From: Imbricaverruca yamaguchii
Taxonomy: Eukaryota; Arthropoda; Thecostraca; Neoverrucidae
Reading direction: 5' to 3'
Assembly: GCA_034440575.1 (NCBI GenBank)
Contig: JAOTOL010001242.1
Location: 346,501-410,500 of the forward strand
Length of the DNA stretch: 64,000 bases
Shown here: one piece after another, positions 56,401-64,000 of the stretch
Layout: each line of letters begins with the position of its first letter
How positions within the stretch are numbered: position 1 is the stretch's first letter
Position numbers and translations under genes: made by a program
The notes under the pieces: model-generated
What the model was told of the DNA's origin: nothing
The model's database searches: none
What the model saw: only the letters and a program-made list of their open reading frames with translations

Positions 56401-58489
56401 ACCCAGACTTTCAGCAACCCTGGTGCGAGAGCATACCACTTAGCAGCTGCCCAGCTCGGTGCAGATCGGGAAAATGAGAATCTTGGGTTCCTTTTCTGCA
56501 TCTGACTGTTAGGCCATGCGGTTGCCAGTTTCTCATCCCAATTGGTGGCGGGTTAACCCGAAAATCCCGCCGGTTGCAGGATATGAACTCACAATCTTAC
56601 TATCAAAAGTCCAACGCCCTACCGAATGAGCTACCGCGACCTCAGCTCGGTGCAGGCCGGACAGTGTGCTCACAACAGCGTCGTCTCTGGGGCAGAGCAA
56701 TGTGCTCACCACAGCGTCGTCTCTGGGGCAGAGCAATGTGCTCACAACAGCGTGGTCTCTGGGGCAGGGCAATGTGCTCACAACAGCGTGGTCTCTGGGG
56801 CAGGGAAATGTGCTCACAACAGCGTCGTCTCTGGGGCAGGGCAATGTGCTCACAACAGCGTCGTCTCTGGGGCAGAGCAATGTGCTCACAACAGCGTCGT
56901 CTCTGGGGCAGAGCAATATGGTCACAACAGCGTGGTCTCTGGGGCAGGGCAATGTGCTCACAACAGCGTCGTCTCTGGGGCAGGGCAGTGTGCTCACAAC
57001 AGCGTCGTCTCTGGACGTGTTGCCGGCGTCGGGGCCACCTCGTAGTCGGTGAACAGGTCTTCGAGCAAAAGAGAGCGGCGCAGCCGGCGCGGAGGTGGCA
57101 GACTGTCCAGGTAGGTGGTGGGCAGGCGACACGTCTCCAGCACCGCCCGCACTGTCTTCTGCAGGTCGGCCTGCAGCGAGATGCGCACTTGCGCCGCAGC
57201 TGAAGAGAAGTGTGGGTCACAGCCGTATAGCGCTGGCTATAGCCTCGTCCACATCCTTCACATCCACACCTGGACATAATGACAAAACTAAATCGACACG
57301 ACATCAGTATTATGATTATTGGGTGCAATGTGAAATATGAGACACATCGCATCTATTAATCCACCCAGGTCTCCCTTCAGATCATCACACCCCATCTATG
57401 TGTGGGGGGGGTGATAGGGATGCACCCTCTAATATCCAAACTAAGCATCGTATGAAAACGAAAGGTGTCATCGGAAAGCGCTCGACGAGTATGGTCCGAC
57501 ACCAACCCCCAAGAAAATTCCCCAAAAGTGACGTCACTATGGGGCACAGATTTTCGCAAGTTACATCATGTTTTTGGCTCTGGGCAGTCAATTTTGGGGG
57601 ATATTTGAAAAATCAAAACTATTTGGAATCAGAAAAGGACAGCGAAATTGACCAAAATACACAAATTGTTGCCACCCAAATATTTAAATTTTACTTTTTG
57701 AGTTTTCAAGTGTTTTTTAATTTTCCTTTTCTGATGGGTAGAGCAGACCGAAAAACGTTGTTCGAAGTCAACTTGCCCTAATAAAAAATAATTACTTCAA
57801 CCATAATCTTCGACTTGAACTCTAATAGGCAAATATGCAAAAATAATAAGCAATCAAATACGGAAAAATGAAAAATTTCTCAAATACGCTTTGTTGCATC
57901 CCCGAAGATAAGCAAACACTGAAAGTTTCATTACAATATCTGTATCCATTAAACTGTGACGACCGGTTTAACTTTTTTTTGGAGGTGACTTCATTTGACC
58001 TCAACTAGCTTGTTGACCCCAGATGAATTGACTTCGAAAGTCTGACACAGTATTCCAAATTGATGTGGGAAAAGGCATTCGAAATTTCGGCACGCTACAG
58101 CGCGCCGTTCTTTCACTATCCGCGAAAAACCTGGGTGGGGTGGGGGGGGGCGGTGGCGGTTGAAGACCACCACACCCCCTCCCCACCGATACAGCGCGGA
58201 TTAAGACACAGCTACTAAGCTCAGTTTGTACATTAAAAGGGCTGGCTTTAGTTCCTCAAATACCAATGAGGATAACATCATCAACATTTGAATGTTCATC
58301 TTCTTTGTCAAAACTCCACATTAAAAATTGCATACATGGTTGAATGAGTTGTCCACTACCTTGTGTGCTTGAGCGATTTTGTTCAACATTTCGGACGAAG
58401 AAGGTGACAATGCTCTCATGGACTTGCTTCGAGTTGAGCAGCTTGTCAAGATGGGACTGCAGAAACTGAAGTGATCCTTCATTGATGCT
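50175..58489 (-). CDS. unrecognised multi-exon gene, 3' part
   Basis: Seven exons in 5'-3' order: 58489-58360, 57199-56998, 55606-55386, 54560-54368, 53671-53528, 51713-51655, 50409-50175. Each has AG and GT borders. Phases agree at joins 1-2 (g+ct), 2-3 (tt+t), 3-4 (g+ac), 4-5 (ag+g) and 6-7 (cg+a); join 5-6 does not with the best donor. About 390 residues are readable, mostly helical, Arg/Leu-rich, with a CxxC (VHCRGC), no signal peptide or membrane segment, and the C-terminal sequence GGCCIPWDWRD. I cannot name the family. The 5' end lies upstream (right) of 58.49 kb and was not found. Minisatellites containing the junction sit on four of the donors. Confidence 0.7.
51655..51713 (-). CDS. 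unrecognised gene, exon f
   Basis: 59 bp between ctgtctctgctgcag and cg|gtgagg. Reads VRYITDCMSEAALKLEEYK, phase 0 in and 2 out. Strong splice sites on both sides. Confidence 0.7.
52470..53100 (+). repeat. dispersed repeat family R1, copy 2
   Basis: Shares 'aaagcgctcgacgagta', 'acgtcactaaggg', 'acttacatcatgttt', 'ttgaccccagatga' and 'gatgtgggaaaa' with 57.46-58.1 kb. Lies in an intron of the - strand gene. Confidence 0.85.
53425..53605. repeat. ~100-bp tandem duplication across exon e donor
   Basis: 53425-53505 repeats 53525-53605 (shared core 'accaccagttgcaggtgact'). The outer copy has a TAA in the exon frame and no gtgagt, so it is a dead copy. Confidence 0.85.
53528..53671 (-). CDS. unrecognised gene, exon e
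   Basis: Acceptor gtttccggcag. Contains KFQPITMVTSYEQQLRR and GDFWGRHGYPRVWPDS. The strong donor gagtc|gtgagt gives phase 2, which does not fit exon f directly. Weaker GTGGTG/GTGGAG donors 8-11 bp earlier would give phase 0. Either a further small exon is missing or a weak donor is used. Confidence 0.65.
54130..54375. repeat. 61-bp minisatellite carrying exon d 3' end and donor
   Basis: Four units of 61 bp. On the - strand each reads through a copy of the exon end (gtggtgcacag) followed by gtactc, a possible donor. Confidence 0.93.
54368..54560 (-). CDS. unrecognised gene, exon d
   Basis: Acceptor cgtcgatag. Contains VVFGSESGVSLDGHL and VITNWISVIRRCADD. Ends in DIRVVH plus two bases, donor cacag|gtattc. 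Its 3' end is tandemly repeated four times beyond it. Confidence 0.75.
54950..55185. repeat. 32-bp minisatellite related to exon c 3' end
   Basis: About seven units of 32 bp. On the - strand 'cagacatgcaacacctgttc' aligns with the exon c end 'cggacatccgacacctgctc', and the following gtacag aligns with the donor gtaggc. Diverged units continue at 55286-55385. Confidence 0.9.
55386..55606 (-). CDS. unrecognised gene, exon c
   Basis: Acceptor accgctgacag. Begins SWLARTGAETQRR and ends HYPDIRHLLK plus one base. Donor aaag|gtaggc. Contains VHCRGC. The end of this exon is the seed of the 32-bp array at 54.95-55.19 kb. Confidence 0.75.
56440..56641 (-). mobile_element. tRNA-derived SINE fossil
   Basis: The - strand from 56641 reads like a tRNA: A box gtagctcattcggtagggc, anticodon-loop-like ggacttttgata, B-box-like gagttcatatcc. 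The acceptor and T stems do not pair, so it is not a working tRNA. The body continues to about 56440. Confidence 0.7.
56655..57010. repeat. 36-bp minisatellite carrying exon b donor
   Basis: Nearly ten units of 36 bp. On the - strand each contains ccagagacgacgctgtt followed by gtgagc, identical to the end and donor of exon b. Confidence 0.96.
56998..57199 (-). CDS. unrecognised gene, exon b
   Basis: Acceptor acttctcttcag. 66 codons, from AAAQVRISLQADLQKT to RPETTL. Donor ctgtt|gtgagc. The last 17 exonic bases and the donor recur in the adjacent 36-bp array. Confidence 0.75.
57460..58175 (+). repeat. dispersed repeat family R1, copy 3
   Basis: Best-preserved copy: from 'cggaaagcgctcgacgagta' to the C/G-rich end 'ggcggtggcggttgaagacc', whose counterpart in copy 1 is 'ggggtctacaaccgcccc'. 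Lies in the intron between exons a and b. Confidence 0.85.
58360..58489 (-). CDS. unrecognised gene, exon a
   Basis: Acceptor ttttgtttcag. Starts SINEGSLQFLQSHLDKLL and ends STQ plus one base. Donor aag|gtagtg. AT-rich compared with the later exons. Phase 0 in, 1 out, so an earlier exon should exist. Confidence 0.7.
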
Positions 58490-59353
58490 CTGAAACAAAA
58501 GTGTCACTTCAGAATGTCACAGGAACTTCCTTCAATGTTTCAAATCAATATCATGAAAATTTGAGGTGGCCTTCAATGCCCACCAATGTTCTCCCACATT
58601 CTGATGCAGATGGCTACAATACAGCACGATGGGACAGTGTAGTAAATACTGAGACCACAGGACACTCCAAAAGAATCCACTGGGTGAGTCTAATAGGAAG
58701 TGTAATGAGCTCTCATCAGCATTTTAAAAATAACGCTGCATGAATATGCAATCATTTACATGAAATACTTTTTAACAATTAATGGAACACTACTTGGAGT
58801 AATATGCACTTTATATTAGCCATACTGTCTGCAATGACAATCACAAGCAACTATGTGAGGTAGAGCAAATAGTGCAAATACAGCAAATAGTCGCATGAAA
58901 AACAGTATGATATCCTTACTATATGGTGATGTTGCCAAACAACTTTGCACATGTTTCTGGCATTGCTTTATTGTCAGTGATAATTTTGAGACAATTCAAG
59001 GACTTCAAACACAGCATTATAAATACAAATATCAGGCCATCAATCATGTCATTACAATTTCCACCCAACAGTTCTGATAGCAATATCTCACCCGTGAACC
59101 CAGCCATGCCAATAATTTTGATTGGCCATCAGGTTCATAACAATACAAACCAGTCTTTGACAACCTACCAACCTGGCTAAACTACACTAAGTGAGTTCCA
59201 GATTACAACCCTTGCTTATTCTTAGGGAAAAACCTTCAACAACATAAAAATATTGGCCTATGTGTATATATGTGTGTATATATATATGATATATATATAT
59301 TATATATATCATATATATATTACATAAATATATATTATATATATATATATTAC

Positions 59354-59413
<60 letters not shown>

Positions 59414-62400
59414 TTAATTCATGCAATAATGCTCATACCAACCATCAATTAAATTTGCTACTATTCCAGTCCTGCTGTCATCAGCTTTCATTGCTTGTCA
59501 TCTCATCTGGCCACTACCTTTTGTTCTGGGTATTGATGGAAGAGATCTGGGTGGACCACAAAGTAGAATGGCCTGAGGGCATGTGCTAGTTGCGCAGAGC
59601 TCAGCTGTCGACCAGACAGGGTGCAAGGTGAGCGGCAGAATCGCAGCAGATGGTGTGCCACAGTAGTCAGCATACCAACAGCTGGTTTGCCAGCCTGTGG
59701 CTAGTAGTGATATCCTGAAACAAACCATTGGAACAACAGCTGATCTACCAGCCAGCAGGTCTACACAGTTATATATTCTGAAGCAAGCTATTGTACCAAC
59801 AGCTAGTCTGCCAGTCACCAGCTGCCTATGAAATTGTTTTCAAGAAAAACAGTGCATCAACTGCTGGTCTGCCAACCATTAAAAACAACATCCTGAGCAC
59901 ACCAGGGTACTCAAACCCGAGCTGCTGCCCACTGGTATCATTTATCATTTTTTAATGTATAGAACATATACCTGATTGCATATTGAATGAAACATTCTTC
60001 CTGTGAAATCTTGGTTGTTTGGGTTCTAAAGTGCATCAAACAAAAAAATCTCTAACATTTATATCATGCTTCTATATGTATGCTAGGCAGTCTTGATGTC
60101 CCATTCATATTGGCATCATATTCTCAAGTATTAAACAAATGTGTACTGAGATGTGCACACATCACATGAGGCAGCTCCAAGTAACAACACTCATGTGCTA
60201 TATTGCATTAAGTGCCTACCGTGGATGCATTGTTTCAAAAAAGAAGAAAAACTACCATTATAAGTGGTATAATTGTCTCGAATGGAGGTCACATGAACTG
60301 AAATTCATTTCAAAGGACATTAATGTCCTTTGATGAACACAATTGTGTTCACATCATTTTAAAATCCAACTACCTGGGTATGCCTATTAGGTGGTGGTAG
60401 AACCAAGCAGGTATATATGTATACCTACTCCTTTTAACATTTCACCTTGGCAAACATTAATGCTGACAAACCACTACTTGTGTGCAGCAACATCAACCCT
60501 GAAGCAAACTAGCATACCAAAAGTTGGTTGGTAACTTTTGAGCATTGCATCTAAATTTTTCATCAGCAGTACCAATCAGGCCATAAAATTGTGAAGTGAT
60601 CAGGATTAGTAAGAGCCACATAAATTGTCTACCCTATTTTTAAGCATCCACAGTGAGGGAATTTTCACTACATATGGAGGCAGCTCATTTCTTCCATTGA
60701 TCAACCATCCTTTCACTTAAATCAGCTGATAGGTGTTGCTTAGCTACATGTATGATGTGTGTTACATTTGTGATCAAGATCAGTTTTTTATCTGTGCATG
60801 CACCAAGCTCACAAATTACACTGCAGAATTGTTGTGACAATGTAAGGAATGGCTTTTGTGAAGCACAACTTGATACAACACAGCTGCATCTGTATCCATA
60901 CAATAAATCCATCCAACCAGAGTTTAGCTGGTATGGCAGCATGTGTGTCCTATATCATTTCCAACCTGCGAATTTGCCTGAAGCAAACTTTCCAATTGAC
61001 CAATGGATTTTGAAGGTGCTTTGGTAAAAACTATTCAGCTATTATCACATAAATTCTGCACTGTAATTGGTTCAATTGGTGCTCACACTGATACAAAACT
61101 GATATTGACCACCATTGTCACACTCATGTATGTAGGTAAATGACACCCAGGAGCTGCTGCTATTGTCCAACCTGACTTGATAGGACTTGACCTAACCAAT
61201 CCTCATCCCTTTGTTTGTTCATAGAAGTAGAATGTATGCAAACCTTGTCTCACAGATGTGCTAAAGTGCAATAATACCTAGAATTACAATGATCATTGAC
61301 ATGGTTAAGATGATGATGGAGAACATTGTTACACAGACCTAACATGACATATTCCAACCTAGGTAAAAATTACCTTAAAGGAAAAAAATTATGAAAATTT
61401 GGATACAAATATTTTTGGATTAGGATTTGGAACATAAATACTGAAAATGATGTGGCCAACATTTCCCCTACAAATGGATGCTTTTCAGTTGGCAGGCAAG
61501 CTAACACTCAAAAAGGGCTTCGAGTTTGGTGGTATGGCATAAAAAGTAATGTAAAAATGAAGGAAAGGAAATATTATTGCAGTTGAAGGTAACCACAAGA
61601 TAAGTTTTACATACTTTACCTCCATGAAGCATGCAAAGTGGTTTGGTTTGGTTAAATTAGGTCCTGTTAGAATTTTGTGATCATCAGCCAGCAAAAATAT
61701 TAATTTTTTTTTTTTTAAAGGAAGACATTTTGTTCAAATAGTTCAGGTTGGCTTAGGTTCAGTTAAGGTAAGGTAGGTTGTTTCACTTCAAAATTTAAGT
61801 GCTAAAATTTGCAATAAAAAATAATGACCTATCTTGCATGGAAGGCTAGGCTAGGTCAGGTAAGGTTATATTGCATCTTTTCTCTATATTTTGTATGAAA
61901 TATAAGCCAACTTGAAGCCCCTTTCAAATTTCAAGGATATCACCCTAAACTGCAAATGTATTCACAAAAGGATGTAGCATGACCTAACCTAACCTTCCAT
62001 GCAGGAATTTTAACTATATTTTGTTTTTGTGAGAAATTTCCCAACAATTCATTTTCCCAAATTTTTATTTATTTAAAAACCTCATCTAATCTAACCTGAC
62101 CTAGTCTGAACTGTTTTAATAAAAAAAAAACAATTGAGGTTTGTCTAACTTAGAACAAAAGTAAATTTTTGTATCAAAGGCTTAAGTCTTGCAATTTTTT
62201 CCAGAATACCACATTTATGAACATGATTTGGGAGATGTGATAACTTATTTTCTGTGCTTGTGCTTACTCTTCAAGTTGAACAACAATACTCTAGGTGCAC
62301 AGTTACAATAGCAGAAATCCACATACATTAATTTTTTGGAATATCACTGGAGTGGTAATTTTCTCAGACATACACAAGGGAAAATTGAGCACTGCATGTA

Positions 62401-63860
62401 CATTAAACACATCCTTACTGTGAGGATGTCAAGACTTCACATCGAAAATACTCATATTCCACCGTTCACTCAGATCTCACAAATAATCTCACCAACTATC
62501 ACCAAAACCGAATCACACTGGAAGGACGACAATAATACTTAACAAAAGAATATCCTAAACAAACTCAACCGAACATTTGTAAGGTTTACAGATGTAGTGT
62601 GTGCAAAACCTGTCTCATGGCTACACTAAATTGAAATATCAAACTAGGGACAGACTACGGCCGACCAAGGATATTTAGCCATGACAGAACAAAATAATAA
62701 AACATGAATGCACCTGCATTTATTTCATACCAATGCACATGGTCAATTTAACCGTAGATAGCACACATTCACGAAAAGCACACGACAGTGCCCAGAGCAC
62801 TTCACACAGCACCAACCAAGGCCCTTTACATACCAACCAAGGCACCAACCAACTGCACCAAAAAGTCGCTTCGAATGATCTGTTGTTCCAGAAAAATTGA
62901 AGCTTGTCACATATGCGCCAGGACCGGATTATATGCTGGATGGAACACCTCAAAGGTTTCATCAATATTGTTATGAAGAGGAGAAGTGAGTTTAGTATGA
63001 TCTTCACTAAACTTTTGAACTTTCGAAGGCATTCTTACTAAAGTATCCTAGGGAACATTTGGAGTGTGACCCGAAATGACGACGGGACAGAGGACGACAT
63101 GTTTTTGCTGTCAATACTTGTGCCACCGTGGCTTTTCTACCGTAAGTAAGGGTGGCGGGACGCGGGCACTCGCTGCCCTGTTTTTTTCTTAGCCCGCAGT
63201 CTTGTGATTGTGCCAGTCTGGGTCGGAGAGGATAGGTGGGCACCTTGGTTCAGTTGTGGTCATTCTTCTCCGTTTGCGCTTTAAGTTACCGATATAGGCA
63301 AGACCAGGGACGTCGACTTGTAGCCTTTTGTGGGGGCCATGTAGCCCCACCAGTGTTGATCTAGGCCACCTAAATGTTGATTTCGCCCCCCCTCCAATAA
63401 CCTATGGCATTTTATGCTGATAAGAAAGCTGAAGGGAAAAATTGAAAATGACATGCTATTTAGAAAACTTAGTTAATGCCAGCCAGCACATTTTGTACTG
63501 AAATGAAAGATTTGGATATGATAGTGGATTGGCTTTCCACCTCTTGCTGCAAAATTGAAAATTGTGTGAAAAACAAACAGGAGTTGGATCTTCTTCCACT
63601 TTGCAAGCAGAACTTTAATCATAGAATGTTGAGATTAGCTGATGCTGATGTATTTAAAACCAGATTGTCTGACATGATCTGCAAAGCCACTAGGTAGTAA
63701 TTGCACTGTCATGATGCTTGCACACATTACCAATAGCCAAAGCACATGCATATGGAGCTTGATCTACATTCATTCCATTCTTAATTTCCAGACATGCACA
63801 TTGTTAAAGAAGCACACAATCCATGTCAGTCAACAGCAGTCAGTTATTGAGATTGTGGAC
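58490..63860. other. repeat-rich DNA, no confident gene
   Basis: 59685-59880 has three to four diverged ~65-bp units ('ccaacagctggtctgcca'). 61.6-62.1 kb has GGTTAGG-rich dispersed repeats. A - strand frame at 60942-60685 (85 codons, Cys-rich) looks partly protein-like but has no clear splice sites. A + strand frame 63476-63697 (73 codons) is likewise unassigned. The upstream exon(s) of the - strand gene should lie here or beyond the window. Confidence 0.4.
59265..59411. repeat. (TA)n-rich microsatellite
   Basis: Imperfect then pure TA repeat of about 145 bp. Confidence 0.97.
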
Positions 63861-63879
63861 ATATAAACGACAGTGTATC

Positions 63880-64000
63880 ATAACCTCCACAGTTCATAAC
63901 CTCCACAGGTCACAACCTCCACAAATTCAACACATCGCAGCGGTCGTAACCTCCACAGGTCATAACCTCCACAGGTCACAACCTCCACAAGTACGCAGCG
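63880..64000. repeat. 'aacctccacaggtca' tandem array, cut by window end
   Basis: Seven to eight units of about 16 bp (ataacctccacaggtc and variants) interrupted once by 'aattcaacacatcgcagcgg'. It runs into the window edge. Confidence 0.9.

Noticed and set aside
56563..56641. Functional tRNA gene on the - strand
   Set aside because: A- and B-box-like motifs are present, but the acceptor and T stems do not pair and a SINE-like body follows.
56574..57352. Repeat proteins of 130-236 codons on both strands
   Set aside because: 36-bp satellite frames. The only coding sequence here is exon b (56998-57199, - strand).
60685..60942. Upstream exon of the - strand unrecognised gene
   Set aside because: The 85-codon Cys-rich frame is tempting, but I found no convincing donor or acceptor and its phase to exon a cannot be tested.

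Overview
The window is eukaryotic nuclear DNA, most likely from an arthropod and plausibly a crustacean. The evidence is GC-rich intron-bearing animal genes (ERAL1 and OTUD6B orthologues) set in AT-rich, repeat-dominated DNA; interstitial runs of the arthropod telomere pentamer TTAGG/CCTAA (11.69-11.84 kb and scattered); and LINEs of CR1-like and I-like type. The species cannot be fixed from the sequence alone.

Layout. 0-20.5 kb is repeat-dominated: a TA microsatellite, decayed ORF fragments, a probable 3.8-kb non-autonomous hAT element (3510-7349) containing a long inverted repeat, diffuse dispersed repeats, a palindrome, a CR1-like LINE fragment (15.71-17.18 kb) inserted in one arm of an inverted repeat, and a second decayed LINE fragment (19.16-20.16 kb). 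20.7-30 kb is the gene-rich core: ERAL1 (mitochondrial Era-like GTPase, + strand, effectively one exon) followed by OTUD6B (OTU deubiquitinase, + strand, five coding exons assembled here with matching phases, 300 residues). 30-37 kb is degenerate tandem repeats and transposon remnants.

37.3-48.6 kb carries a two-exon + strand gene for a predicted type I membrane protein (511 residues). Its 9.4-kb intron holds a 2.97-kb hAT element with a perfect 8-bp target duplication, an antisense decayed I-like LINE, and tRNA-headed SINE copies. 50.2-58.5 kb carries the 3' part of a - strand multi-exon gene that I do not recognise. Its exons are supported by splice sites and by phases that agree at five of the six joins; one donor or one exon is unresolved. 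The last 5.4 kb is repeats, ending in a tandem array cut by the window edge.

Two patterns stand out. First, minisatellites sit directly on exon/intron junctions and contain copies of those junctions: the acceptor of OTUD6B exon 4 and four donors of the - strand gene. Second, a very short (50-56 bp) element recurs, two copies being flanked by 15-bp target duplications; it looks like a micro-retroposon.

No CRISPR array, bacterial operon or intact functional tRNA/rRNA gene was seen.
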